DNA from: Zingiber officinale
Taxonomy: Eukaryota > Streptophyta > Magnoliopsida > Zingiberales > Zingiberaceae
Reading direction: 5' to 3'
Length of the DNA stretch: 64,000 nucleotides
NCBI RefSeq assembly: GCF_018446385.1
Contig: NC_056004.1
Span: 24,310,492-24,374,491 of the forward strand
This document shows positions 45,769 to 59,016 of this stretch, piece by piece; the first letter of the stretch is position 1; each line of letters begins with the position of its first letter. The notes beneath the pieces are model-generated. The model was not told the origin of the DNA and did not search any database. It saw nothing but the letters and a program-made list of their open reading frames with translations. Position numbers and translations under genes: made by a program.

Positions 45769-46665
45769 AGAAAACTGGGAATGTGTACAATAGGCTAGGA
45801 CTATTTTTTTAAAATATTTTGTTAAAATGATTTACAAATTCTAAGAAAAATCTTTACTTATATTTTTCTAAAAATTCTCATTTTCTTAGTATTTCAAAAT
45901 TAATTTTAGCCTTAATCTAGATCAAATCTATAGAAATCATGTTCCTATAGTTCTAGGACTTGAGCATCTCACAAACACAATAGGTATACCTTGATTGTGT
46001 ATTCACAAACTTAGAACGATGTGAGATGCATAGGCAGATTGCCTAGACTTCAGATGCTTATATCAGTGCATTAACACAAGTCTGGGTGAAAAATATCAAA
46101 ATTATAATGATCAGGTTAAGTAATTCATTTTAGTCAAACACTACATGGATCCATTTACTTAACTTGACTAACCAAGTGAACACTACTGTCCTCTGATAGT
46201 TAGTTAGTAACTAATGGTTAGACATTTAAGATGAATATTTTTCTAACCATATATTAGGTTCAGAGGGAGTTTTCTTAACCTATTTTAAAAATCTTCTTTA
46301 AAAATTTTACTCTCAAAACTTGCCTTAAAAACACACGTATACTTCTGAAATATTCGTTTTGAAACATGCTTTAAAAAGTGTTTGTTTAAGTCCTTTGAAA
46401 AAAGTTTGAAAAATATTTTTTATGCTTATTTTTAAAGAAATTATACTCCCATGTGTACTTACATGTATATTTTTTTTATGAATGCCTAAGGGGGAGGGTA
46501 AGGGTTAAGTAAGAAAAACTAAAATATAAGTGACAACTTGAAAACACTAACCCAAAAATGTTTAAGGAAATAAAACAAAACTTGCTAGTTTTTATTGTTA
46601 TTTTCTTCTGTATTAGTTTTCCTAACCATAACCCAGGTTATCATTGCATAAAAAAAAGGAGAGAT
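45769..46665 (+). other. 3' untranslated internal region of element B
   Basis: AT-rich, non-coding. It ends in the polypurine tract AAAAAAAGGAGAGAT directly before the 3' LTR. Confidence 0.75.
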
Positions 46666-47961
46666 TGTTGGTGCAATTTACACTAATAGTCTAACTTAGA
46701 TTCTGATGAATAATGAAAGAGTTAAGTTAGGTGTTGTCATAATCTAATGCATTTACTAAGTGTGCAGATTGCGGGATATTCGATTCCCGATTAGCAGTCG
46801 GGCTGCTTAATTCCCAATTGGAAGAAAATCCAGTCGGGATGTTCGATTCTCGATTGGCAGTCGGGATGTCCAATTCATGGTGGACGAAGTCTAGATGTGC
46901 AATTCCGATAGGTCAGGATATGCGATTCCCAACTGGAGAAGATCGGATGTGCGATTATGGTAGTTAGGGATGTTTGATTCCCGAAGTCCGGATGTGCGAT
47001 TTCAGAAGGTAACTCTACACCCGGTAAGTAGAGGTAAGTTACTAGAGGAGAGTGACTAAGTGAGGACGCATCCCCGTTCTAAGGGCAATAGGTATCGGTC
47101 TAATTTAGGTCCATTTCGAAAACCTAAATTGAGACTTTAATTAGATCCTGGTCTTGGTAAGATAGGATCTAACTCATAAATATATATAAATTGTTCATGC
47201 ATATATTCTAACTCTATATTTTAAAGACAAACGTAGATATTCAAATTCTACACGCATGACAACTAATAGAGCTTGATTCCGAGCTCGAAGTCAAAAGATA
47301 TAACCTCCGGAAGATTAGTGTGTTGAACCAGTTTAATAGAGGCGCCTTGGATTAGCCAGATTCAAATAGTAAAAGATAAGGTCAAATTCTTCTCATCTAA
47401 TTCGAATTTTTGAGATTTGATAAGCTCTCGAGTCCCCACCAAAGGCTATAAAAGGAGAGGTTAGCAAGCTTCAAAGATACCTTCGATACGAGCTTCTACA
47501 CATCCAAACAACTTTCCGACTGCTCTGGCCTCCTGCTGCTACGTTGCTACGATTCTGCTAGCTCGATTGTCGTCGAGAAGCCTACCAAACACCGAGCTTA
47601 AGCCGATTGACTTCAAACATTGTTTAGTAACCAAAGTTCTTTTATTGTACTTAATTTTTGCAAACAGGAAGTGTAGCGTGTTAAACTTCTCCGACTTTCT
47701 TTGTACTTGATCTCATCTTCCGGCAGTTTCGGAAGAGGTATTTTAGTAGATTACCCATTGATAGGTCCGAGGGACCTAGGTCTTGGAGTAGGAGTCGGCG
47801 AAGACTCTGAATCAAGTAAAACCACTTGTGTTCTTCTTCTTTTGCTCATTTTTCTACTTCTCTTTCTAACTTAATTTTCTGCCACGCACTTTAACTTCAA
47901 AACCGAAAAGAATGAATTTTTAAAATCATGTAATCCTCCTCACATGTGACTCAATTCAACA
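46666..47961 (+). repeat. 3' LTR of element B (1296 bp)
   Basis: Begins TGTTGGTGCAATTTAC and ends TCAATTCAACA, followed by CATTG. It matches the 5' LTR with numerous transitions. The CCCGATTGG motifs are partly decayed (CCCAATTGG). TATA box TATAAAAG at 47447-47454. Confidence 0.9.
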
Positions 47962-47966
47962 CATTG

Positions 47967-50900
47967 GTTTCAGACCGAAACAGATAACACTACTAAAATT
48001 TTAAAATTTAAAAGTCGGTTTTTGAAAATTTAAGATGAGTATAATTCTTTGATACATGTATTACGTCTAATTCACCTTTTTGATGTTTTCACCAATGATC
48101 TATTAACACTAGCTACCCTCCTCTCCTCCTAAGGTATAAGTTACTCCCGTATAAATTAAGTCATGACTCGTATTTATAAACACAATTGACTACAAATGCT
48201 TAAAAAAATTCCCCCGGCACGAAGAGGCAACCATTGACACTAGCAATTGAACAAGCACAAAAAGGTATTTAATCTCCGATAGTAAACGAACGGATGAATT
48301 TTCAGTAATGAGAATTTGATTTTTACACCGTACAAATGAACATCGATAATGTTCAAACCACTCGTAATATTACACCGTTCCTTTTGGTCAATGGGAAATT
48401 TTAAAGGAGCCGAGTTGACCACTATAGAAATATATATATACACCTGAGCTATCTTATGTTATCTTACAAAAGGACATCTGATCAAAACTACTCCTCTGTC
48501 CAACTCAGCTCCTTATGAAACAAACAAGTTTGATGGGAGACCCCACCAAGCTTTGCATTCTTTGGCTCCTAATGATAAGATGCGCATTGTCATCTATTCA
48601 AACGAGAGCCAAATGCATGCCAAGAAAACTTATTTGCTTCAACCTTTGTTATCACATATAATCATTCTTCAATTACCCCAATTTTCTCCTCTGAAATAGT
48701 TCATCACTCATAATTACTATCTTCCAACTCTAGTAAACCATCTTAGCCGAGTAATAAATTCTAGGCAATCTAGCAAGGATTTACATTGAGATATCATATG
48801 GAAGATTGGCAATAAACTTTATTGGCAATTTTGGCAGAGATAAAAATGAATTTACTCAATTGAAATTATTAATGCAACTTCAAATTTATCCGCGAGATGA
48901 CTTGAGTTGATAATATCAAATTGTCAGGTTGTCAGCTTGGATATGATCGATCTACTTTGTTGACAGCGCTGTTAAGTGCTTGAGCGATCTTGTCACCATT
49001 CGCCAAACTACCGTATGATATTGCTCGAGCGTAAGTGGATCGTCGTTGCCAAGTCCGAGTCGACCGAGCTGCCGAGTTGCAAGAAGGTGGCAAGAGTCGA
49101 GTCGGCCAAGCTACCAAGTGTCGAGCTGCCAAGTCGACTAAGTGCCAAGTCAGTTGAGTGTTGAGTCGGTTGAGTGATGAGCCCGCAATGTCGAGTCTGC
49201 CAAGTAATCAAAGTTGTCCGAGCCCAAGTGGGACATTGAGGACCGAGATGGGAAATTATACTGAGTCGAGAACATAAACGTTGTGCTCAGGAAGTACTCC
49301 GAGTCCGAGTGGATCGCTACCTGAGGATTGAGTGAGAAAATCAAAAGTCCAGACCCACGTTTGACATAGTTTTTTTGAAACATATTTATCCCCTTCAGGT
49401 TGTGCTTCGGGGTTATGAAGGACGTCTGTTTCTCAAGACATAACAACAAATCATGATCAGCACCAAACATTGATTGGTCACGGTGAACTGAATTCGTACC
49501 CAAATACTATCACGAGTAGATCACCGAGCGAAACACACAATGGAGAGGAATAAATGAGGGAAAACAGTAGTAGATGAAGTTTTCTTTCTCTTGCATCTGC
49601 TCTCCTACTCAAGATCACATTCTCTACCAACCCTTGGTAGCGTTAAAAGGGTGAATAAAGGTCATTTGCTGCCTTTACTTGCCTGGCTCGAAATGCTAGC
49701 ACCGACCATGAAAAGTTGATCATTTCACCTAGACGGTTACATATTTGCCATTAACGTTGACCATTTCATATCTGATCATTAATGTGTCTGTTACACGTTT
49801 GAGTAGGTAGCAAAAATGATTTGGGCGATAAAATGTTAGACAATTTTTATCCCGACGGATCTGGTGATGTGGTCGTGATCACACACGAATCATATTGATT
49901 CAGTACAATTCGAGTCATAGATTTACATCCTTACCGGCCCATGTGTAAGAAGGAAATTGGATTTGAATACATAGCGGAAAAGATAGGATGGTGAAGGTGA
50001 CAAATAGCCACCTCACTAGATTTGGTACCAGATGGATCTAGGTAGGGATTCATGGTGCAGGCATCTCGGCTCACACGAACACCCACTTCCTCTCCGTCTT
50101 TGACGAGCCTCTGTCTCCTTCGACTTTGTTTGTTTCCAATTGAGTTGTATTACAAAGATGTATTTTTTTTAGACACCAAATCTGATATTGATCTATTTTC
50201 AACTTCTTCTATTTTTGTTCCTTGTTGATTTTGGGAGTCTTCTACATAGGAGGATAAAAAAAAGACAGGGATGCAATCTATTGTTAGGGTTTCTAATATT
50301 CGCCATCATTTTTAGACTTAGGAATCCATCTCGATTTATCCTTTGACCTCTCTTTACAGTAAAGTCTTTTACTTTTGGAATTTGTTTAGGGGTTTTTTTC
50401 TACGTACTTGATAAAAACAACAATGTTATCTTGAGAAATTTTGTTAATCCTTGTTTTAACTTAGCTGAATCTAAAAAAATTGCTAGCGAAAAATTAGTGG
50501 TGTATACTATTAATATTAATATTATCATTATAATTATTTACCCATTTTTGGCGGCCAGATAAATGCTAAAATAGGATAAAAACTTATTAGCTCCCTTATT
50601 TATCTTGTAAATACGAGTGTTGTCAAAATGATGAATCTCTTCATTCTGATTCATAATGCAGAACTTACTTACCTCTAACTAGACAATGACATTTTTATTC
50701 CTTTATTCTTGGGGGAAAATTTATCTTGAGTGAGCAAAGGAATATTTTGAGGCATTGAGGAATTTTTTGAAAGCTACAAGATGCATACACTTCCTAGTGA
50801 AATTCCTTACAACTTGCTATAAGTATGACAGTTTACCATCAAACTTTGTTGCATCATCATTCTTGTTGTTTGCGATTGTGATTATTTTTTCTTTTGTCAT

Positions 50901-51604
50901 GTCAAGAAAATGATATTTATCTTTAAAGCTTCAATTGGCATGTAGTATGATGTCAACGAAAATAAGTACAATTTTCTCTGTGCACAACTGTTAATGTACA
51001 TGATCTTTCATTATCTTCGTGGATTCAGATGAATATACATTTCCTTTGTATTTATCCCATTAACAAATGGAATGTATCATTTCTTTTCAATGGGTTCAAA
51101 TGCATATGGTTGCAGTTTGTTATTTCTCCCATCTTATTTTAAAATCAACCTTTTTCTTCCCAGTATCTTCTCTAATTATTTAACATCTGCTTTATGAATT
51201 TGCCACATTGAAGTTTTATACTTCCATCTACCTCTTGTTAATGGTTAACTTTTTCAATTCTATTCCCTAATCTGGATTTATTTTGTCCCCTAATTTGTAT
51301 TAAGTTCAAGTCCACCTCAACTCTAATTTCTGAATCCGCTACATGGAAGTTTTATACTTCCATCTACCTCTCGTTAATGGATAAACTTTTCAATTCTGTT
51401 CCATAATCTGGATTTATTTTGTTCCCTAATTTGTATTAAGTTCAAGTCCACCTTAACTCTAACACCTAAATCCGCAACTCTAATTCAGATATTAAGAGTG
51501 GAAACCAATGTGAAGTTTAACTGAGAGCAATCAACTTCAAATGAAAGCAATCAACTCTCAAATCACGTGGGCATTGCTACTGTTAACACTGTCAGTCTCC
51601 TCTG
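47967..51604. other. Intergenic part of duplication unit 3
   Basis: No gene recognised. From about 47985 it matches the region upstream of mTERF copy 1 (23565 on), then 24575-27500 in pieces. It contains GAGTCG-type degenerate repeats (48950-49330). 50050-51180 has no seen counterpart and no convincing frame. Confidence 0.55.
51190..51475. repeat. Two-copy 136-bp tandem duplication
   Basis: 51191-51326 and 51327-51462 share AAGTTTTATACTTCCATCTA (51211 and 51347) and GGATTTATTTTGT. The offset is exactly 136 bp. Divergence is modest. Confidence 0.9.
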
Positions 51605-52647
51605 GATCTCAATGAAAATATAAAAAGAATGGAATCCCAATTGGCATCCATTCAACCTTGAATACAACTAAAAGAGAAATAATAACATATATAAGGATAA
51701 TTGTTGAAACAAACACATTTAGAACCATTTGACCAGGAGAAAAAAATCTGCAGTAATCCAAATAATGAATCAGATGGCAACTGATTGCAGCAAATTTCAA
51801 GAGCAACATTTTTGTGTTCTACATATTTAGGCTGAAGGATCATTAGTCCCTAAATCCGCTGAGGTACTTATTAATCATTTATTCCTACTAGTTGAGATTT
51901 TCAAGATTTATCATCTCAGTGAAAAATTGCTCTCTCACATCTACATAACAATTAGGTAATAATTTGGCAAATTCACATATTTCTGATAGCCATCTACATC
52001 GCTCCCACGCCAATTTGACTACTAAGCAGTTAGTAGAAAAAAAAATTATACCTAAAAGAACAAGAAATTTATTTGAGCAACCAACACGGCAGCACAACAA
52101 AAGAGATTAGAATCACTTCAGCCAACATAATCAAAAAAAAAAATATATGAATTAACATATACATCATTAGAAATCAAATCTACAATTTTAGCATTTTCTA
52201 CATATTCTATTTGAAAATTTTGAAGCTAGGAATCCTACCTTCTAAGAACAAGAAACACCTTCCATAAAGCTTGTTATCAATGAGAAAAGCTTGTGAAAAT
52301 TTTCATGCCCTACATGTACAGAAAGTGGTATCTCGGTCATCTTGGCAAATAGCCACATATCAAAACATATACCCAGCTCAGGGATAAACAAAATTCATCT
52401 TTTATCAATCAGGAATATGACTATTTACTGCTCCATCAGTTGTTGGAATAATTTGCACGGAGTGCAACCCTCAATTTTCAAAGATAAACCCTTCTACATC
52501 TCAATCAGGTTATAAAATGCAATTTTAAAAAAAAAACTTGCCATTTTAAAGTATAGATGAACAATTTTTGAAATAACAAACACATATGAAAACTACAAGA
52601 TTGGTTCAACATCATTGTTATCTTTTGCAATTTCACTTATGCAGCCA
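51605..52647. other. 3' flank of mTERF copy 3, duplicated
   Basis: Homologous to 21098-22132 and 27830-28876; non-coding, the likely former 3' UTR region. Confidence 0.7.
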
Positions 52648-53770
52648 TCATTCAGCTACAGCGCACAAGATCTCAAGAAGTTTAGGAAATTTATCTTTGT
52701 AAGGAAGAATATACTTCTTCATAAATTTTGGGTCTGGCATTATGAAAAACATATTTAGCTTGCCTTTCGAAGTCCATAACTCTTCTGATTCTAATATCTT
52801 CATCACCTGAAACCGAGGAATCAACCTCTTCTTCAAACTTAATGCTAAAAACTTTGGCCGGCTAGCAATGTCTGATGGAGTAAGCCCAATATCCTTGATC
52901 AAAAATTCCATCTTTATCCGCAATAAATCTGTGGAATAATGCATAATGTTTGGTTGTTTCTCGATTGCAGTACAGAACTCAGAGTCCGACCACCCAAAGC
53001 TGTTCATGAGCTTGGAGTGAGCGTCAACTTTTTCTCTGCTGGTCCTAGACAGAATGTCAAGGATCCAGAGGAAAATTCGAGATCTCCTAGTAAATCCCAT
53101 TCCCTCCGCTCTATCTACCAAAGCCCGTAATGAGTTTGGGTTTTGTACAATGAAAGTTGGATGTATTTTGAGGATAAGTGATGCCCTTTCGAGAGGAATA
53201 TCACACTCATCCCGTAAGAAGTTCAGGTTAGGACGTACCACATTCTCAATGTTGCTGCTCAAAAACCAATACCGCTTCCTAAGATTCTTGAGGAGCAGCT
53301 CCCTTGATCCAAAGAGACTTTCCCATACATTCAATCTGGGAAGAAGAGTATGCTGGACGTTGAGTGACATGATGGTGGGGTTATTCAAAATGGCATAAAC
53401 GAGGTCCGATTCTGATAAGATTGCGTAAACATTGAAACTTCGGTGTGAGGTTTGATTCCACATTCCAGCAGAGGAATACTGGTTTCCAGGATATTATCTT
53501 CCTCAGATTCGCGCCATCAATGCCCTGAGATCTGAAGAAAGCAAGCACAGCTTCGGGATTCTCGGTCGATTGGAGATGCGCGAGGGGCTTGGAGGCCTTC
53601 GACGCCTCCTCCATGGAGAATCCGCACGAGTTCACGAGGAACTCGACCATGAAGTGAGGATCACGAGAAGAGATGCCCCCGCCTGAAAGGGGTGAGGAAG
53701 TTGAGGTGGAGAAGAAAAGTCGGGACAAGGGAAGAAGAGCATGGCGGCGGATAGCCGAGTGGAGGAGCAT
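52648..53770 (-). pseudogene. mTERF-family copy 3, frameshifted
   Basis: Third paralogue. The ATG at 53770 starts a frame like the other copies (IRRHALLPLSRLFFSTSTSS, then LVNSCGFSMEEASK), but the frame is lost at about 53415-53420. There, 30 bases replace the 35 in copy 2 between TTTCAA and AGAATC: a 5-bp deletion removing part of the RDLGLSESD repeat. The remainder (52648-53400) stays open and mTERF-like to the end (DECDIPLERASLILKIHP and on). A truncated protein of about 130 residues or an internal start is possible, but the full protein is not encoded. The long intact downstream frame suggests a recent loss or an assembly error. Confidence 0.85.
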
Positions 53771-54385
53771 CGTCGTCAACCCTCCTTAGGGTACAACAGA
53801 ACATGCCAAAACGCTAACTTAAACCATCGCAACGCTAGCTTAAACCATCGCAACGACTTTTTTTTTTTCCAGCAAATTGGAGGATCCACGGACCACACTA
53901 ACACTTGTATGCCACTTAAAATCGCATGTCACTTAAAATGAAATCATCTAACATAAAATTTATATTTTATTCATCTCTCAAATATATTTGAAGGGAGATA
54001 TTTTAAAAACTATTTTCTTTAAATATTTCCCATAAAAGATGCCCTTACCAAGATAAGTTTCCAAAATACTCTATCATCCTAATAGCAAACCTATCAAATT
54101 ATACAGCCATGAGTCTCCTTTTCTATGTGGCATTGACACTTGTTGACAGTATCTACTAATTCAGAATTTAAATTAAAAGTCATATTTCGAAATGCTATTT
54201 TTACCTGTGTTATTAAAAATGAAATGAAATGAATGGGAGTTTATATTTATCTAATTCTCTTAATTATATGCATACTCTCAAAATTAATTTGACACACTAT
54301 TAAGAGCAGTCGTATTTTTATACGATTCAATTCGTGTTAAAAAAAAGTCATTACTCTGAATATAGTATATTAAAATAATATTTAA

Positions 54386-54387
<2 letters not shown>

Positions 54388-54440
<53 letters not shown>
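54388..54440. repeat. TA dinucleotide microsatellite
   Basis: About 26 uninterrupted TA units. Confidence 0.97.
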
Positions 54441-54444
<4 letters not shown>

Positions 54445-54627
54445 TGAGAATTAGATAAACACATATATATTTTTATGTTATTCTGAGCTCTCATATCATT
54501 CTGAACTCTCTATGTTCATAAAAATCATTTTAAATTATAACAATCTTTTAATAATTAAAAATTTGATTCATGTACTGTTTAATATAAAATATTAAATTGA
54601 TATTTCATGATATAAATATAATCAGAA

Positions 54628-54776
54628 AAACTAGACAAACATATAAGACTTAGCTTGATATCATTCAAAATTATCTAGGTATCAACCAGTTTTGGCCAAA
54701 TACAAGACAAAATTGGCTTATAGACTTAGAGAGCTCGGAATAACATAAAATCAAGTCTTATATATTTGTCTAGTTT
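54628..54776. mobile_element. Hairpin (MITE-like) element
   Basis: Arms of 24 bases (54628-54651 and 54753-54776) are complementary with one mismatch (AAACTAGACAAAC... against ...TTGTCTAGTTT). The body is AT-rich with no coding. A weaker relative occupies about 54930-55085. No clear target duplication was found. Confidence 0.55.
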
Positions 54777-57182
54777 TTTTTATTATATTCATGCTCTCAA
54801 ATATCAATTTGACATAATACATTAAGAATAGTAATTTTTTCAATACAAATAAAATTAATTTGTATTCAAAAAATTACTGTTGTTACTATAATGTGCCAAA
54901 TTGATGTTTGAGAACGTGTATAATCTAGAGAATTAAACAAAAATATAAGATCTAATTTCATATCATTCTGAGCTTCTAGGTCCATCAACCGTTTTGTCCT
55001 GATTTTGACTAAAACTAACTGATGGACTAGAGAACTCGAAATGCTATGAAATTAAATATTATGTGTGTTCGTCTAGTTCTTATTATATTGATATCCTTAA
55101 ATAATAATTTAACTATTAAGAACAATGATTTTTTAAATATAGAATAATTTTTAAAATCCAAGGAATTTTACTGCGTTGATTGATGCATATTATTCCAAAT
55201 CCAAATTAAATCAATTGCTATTCTTTCCTTTCAATATCAATATAATTATTTTTTATATTGTTAAATATTTCAGAAAATATTATATAAATTTAAATATAGA
55301 TGTTAGGGAATCCTGAATGATATAAACATCTTGAGGTACTCTAGTTTCCACCGAAGATCAAGATTGAGCACTGAAGTTGGAAATCCTTGTCATCCTTTCC
55401 TCAACAATTGAGTGGCCCTGGCCCTGAGTGTCCATAAGTCAATTACAATCGAGCGCCTTGGAGATTAAACTTAATTAGACGGTCTAGAACTATGGAAGTT
55501 AACTCCCTTCTTATGGCATTCCACTAGTGCATTGAGGGTTAAACGTCTCTAGGGCAATGCCAAAGTCTGTAGTTTCTATTGAAATTGGCTAGGCGTTGCT
55601 TGCCCTGGGTCTAATTAGGCCCAACGCACAAATCTCGCTAACTATGACTTCATCCCCCGAGAAGGGTGTCAACACGTAGTTCTTACTCAAAGGGTCCATT
55701 TGTAATCTATCCCGTTCAACACAAGTGACAGACATAAAGAAAAGGGGTGTTCACCCCGAGTCAGATATTGAAAATCATGCTTTGAAATTTTTTTCTCCCG
55801 TGCCTTTCTTCTAACTCGAAATCTCGTAAGAGAACAAAGTGAAGTTTTTACCTTTGAGTCGATCTAAACTTATGACCAAGTCCATTAGACAAGATGTCCC
55901 ATAAGTGATCGATAGAGATATGTTTAACACATGCAAATAGAAGAAGGCTCGGTTGCTGGCTTTTCTTTGGTCACTTCAGTTCTTTGATCCGTTCTGTGGT
56001 GCGAAATCATCATTTTCTGCGATTGAGCTACCTTAACTAAATTAAAGCATGATGCTACTCGGCAGATTTATGAGGGATTTTCCCTTGGTCATGTAAAGGA
56101 CCAGGTAGTTCGCTGAAGTCCTGTCTTCCTGTCTGTTGATTTAGTAAGTTCCTGTTATATTTTTCATATGATAGATTATAATTTTTCAAAAATATCATAG
56201 TTTTTTAAGGGGAGATATTTCTTTAGGAAACGAAAACTAGGTAATGAGTTGCTCTTGCGATCTGACGACTGACGAGGTGTAGGACTAGCCTCACATACCT
56301 CTCATTAGACAAATCTAAAAAACGAAAATATCCTACAATACATTCTTATTGAAATTCGATACGTGAATACTTTGAGAAATCCTAATTACTTTATTGTTGT
56401 CGGGGTAAAACATATCCTTTCAAAAGTATAATATTGGTCGATTTTATTGTATCAATTTCCACTTCCCAAGTGTTGAGTATTTGGTCAAATTTATTGATTT
56501 AAACTGAATTAATCAAAATAAAATCGAACTGAATTAATTTTTTTTTAACTAATCAAATCAATTAAATTTTTCAATAAAAATCGAACAAATTAAACTTATG
56601 AAATATCAATTAATTTAATTTTGGGTCAAACTAACCGAACTTTTCATATCTATCCTATTTTAACGTTATATTCATCAGTTAATTCAGAATTAGAAATTTT
56701 GAATTTTTTGATTTAGAGGTTTAATTAAGATTATTTGATTTATTCAATTTAATTGAATTAAAAAAAATGTAAAGCCGAATTGAATTAATTAAAATAACTA
56801 TATTTCTTTTAAAAAAAAGTCTGAATTTCTAAAATAATTGAACCAAAATTCGATAGATTCAATCGATTAATTTGATTTAACTGAATTTTTACTCATCCTA
56901 ACCTAATCGTCTTCTTTTGTTTATTAACTTGACAATTCAATGTTACCGCGTCTACAACCTCTAACACCATCTGACTGGTTGGTGGTAGACAGGGCTGGCT
57001 CAAAGCATAGCTATGCCTAAAACTGAACTGAATTAATCAAAGCTAAATAAATCAAATTTTTTTAAACTAATTGAACCGATCAAATTTTTCAATAAAAATC
57101 CAACAAATCGAATCGTTAAAATATAGATTAATTTGGTTTTCGATCGAATTAACCAAACTTTTCATTTCTATCTGATGTAAAC

Positions 57183-59016
57183 TGTTGGGTCACTCCAGGA
57201 GCTAGAGGGAGTGATTAACTCTGTTCGCTTGGTTGATGAGTTGTTGCAGCGGAAAACACTCAAGTAAACGCTAACACTAATATTTACTTAGTGTCCACCT
57301 CAAATGAGGTGACTAATCTAAGGATCCGACTCTCTCTCACACATCCACTATGTAAAACTCATTCTTAGAAATAATCCGGAAGCAGAGAAGCATCGTACAA
57401 GCTCTCTACAAGAATACACTATAAACAAGAAGTAAATACAATAATACAAATAAAAATCTCTTCTTGATTGATTTCTTATAGCTTGTAAACGCCTCTTGAA
57501 CCTTGGAAGTGCAGCAATACTTGTTTCTAAGAAGCTCCAAGAACTAGTGACAATGGCGAAGAAGATGTGTACAAGAGAGTTCTGAGTGAAATGATCACAA
57601 AAAACCCTTTTTCTAGGGTTACCGTTGGCATATTAATCGCATAAGAATCTCCTTAATTAATTACCACATCAGCAACCTACATAACAACAATTTTTCTGAA
57701 GCTTAATCGATTACCCTAATCGATTAAGCCTTCCTAATCGATTAGCCTAGTCGATTAGGAAGCTTTTTGTTCGCACAAAAATTAGCCGTAAGTGATTAAG
57801 CTTCCCTGCTTAATCGCTTACCGTATCTACTGTTTCCCATAGAATCAGCCTTAATCGATTAGCCTAATTAATTAAGGCTTGTTGAATCAATTATCCTAAT
57901 CGATTCAACTTCATTTTGTTTCTTGTGACAATGAGCTTAAGTGATTAGGGTAATCACTTAAGCTATAGTAATCGATTAGCCTAATCGATTACCAAACCCT
58001 AACTTCCAAACCTAAGTCTAAGGTTCTTGTACCTAATATTTGATCAACCGTGACTTGTTGAGACTCCTCCTTGCCTAACATTCGATCAACCTTGACCTAC
58101 TTTGAGTTTTCTCTAAGTGTCAAGTGTTCAGTCAATCCTTTGACTCACTTTGATTTTTCTCCTCGTGTCAAGTGTCTAGTCAATCCTTTGACCCACTTTG
58201 ATTTTTCTCCTCGTGTCAAGTGTCCAGTCAATCCTTTGACTCACTTGGAATTTTCTCCTAGTGCCAAGTGTCCAGTCAGCCTTGACCCACTTGGACTTTC
58301 TAATACCTGCTTCACTCACCAGGACTTTTCACCACATAACTTCACTCATTAGGATTTACCCACTATCTAGCTTCACTCACTAGGATTTTTTACATGGCTT
58401 CACTCATCAGGATTTTCTCACTGCCTAACTTCTCTCACTAGGGCCCACTTGGAATTTTCTCCTAGTACCAAGTGTCCGGTTAGTCTTGACCCACTTGGAC
58501 TTTCAAATATCTGGCTTCACTCACCAGGACTTTTCACCACATAGCTTCACTCACTAGGATTTTCCCACTATCTAGCTTCACTCACTAGGATTTTTCACAT
58601 GGTTTCACTCATCAGGATTTTTTCACTGCCTAAATTCTCTCACTAGGGCTTTTCACCTACCTTCACTCACTAGGATTTTTCATCTTTCAGACTTTACTCA
58701 CTGAGACTTTCCAATTACCTGGTTTCACTCACCTGAACTTTCTAGTCAAGTATTTGGTCAACCTTGACCTACTCGACTCTTCTTCTTCTACCTACCATTC
58801 TGTTGGTCTTGCCCTTGTCTAACCTCTAGTTAGGACTTTCCAAGTTAAGTATCTGGTCAACCTTGACCTACTTGACTTTTCTCACATTAAACTGGTCAAT
58901 TTTGACCAATCTCCCCAATAGACAATTGTACCTACAATCGTCATATATTGTCAAACATCAAGACTCAGGCTTGAGCCAACTCAAGGTTAGTCAAACTTAG
59001 TCAACCTTGACCTAGG
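57183..59016 (-). repeat. Family-A-related LTR, minus orientation
   Basis: On the minus strand it ends AGTGACCCAACA, with the family's U5, palindromes (here TAATCGATTA-based, 57700-58000) and short hairpin array (58290-58720, units CCTGGTGAGTGAAGC). The first ~18 bases of the LTR appear lost at the junction with the next LTR. No primer site or purine tract flanks it, so it is a solo LTR or fragment. It is diverged from A1/A2 and represents another subfamily. Confidence 0.8.

Larger units (their letters stand above)
31600..47961 (+). mobile_element. Ty1/copia retrotransposon B, decayed and interrupted by A2
   Basis: LTRs 31600-32867 and 46666-47961 with the flanking target duplication CATCG (31595-31599) / CATTG (47962-47966), one transition apart. 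Between them, in copia order: gag, protease, integrase, RT, RNase H, all with stops and frameshifts. Element A2 (38050-45181) sits inside the RT/RNase H region. Without A2 and its duplication the element would be about 9.2 kb. PBS at 32870 and purine tract AAAAAAAGGAGAGAT at 46651-46665. Confidence 0.92.
53771..57182. other. AT-rich spacer with small repeats
   Basis: No gene recognised on either strand. Contains a 21-24 bp doublet (ACGCTAACTTAAACCATCGC and a near-copy, 53811-53853), the TA microsatellite, hairpin elements (54628-55090) and a direct duplication (about 56500-56660 and 57020-57170, both with ATTTTTCAATAAAAATC). 55300-56400 is of mixed composition, with no domain or repeat that I recognise. 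Confidence 0.55.

Noticed and set aside
57160..57182. Primer-binding site beside the minus-strand LTR (ATCTGATGTAAAC)
   Set aside because: The same text is part of a repeat also present near 56640, and the match to the primer site is poor.
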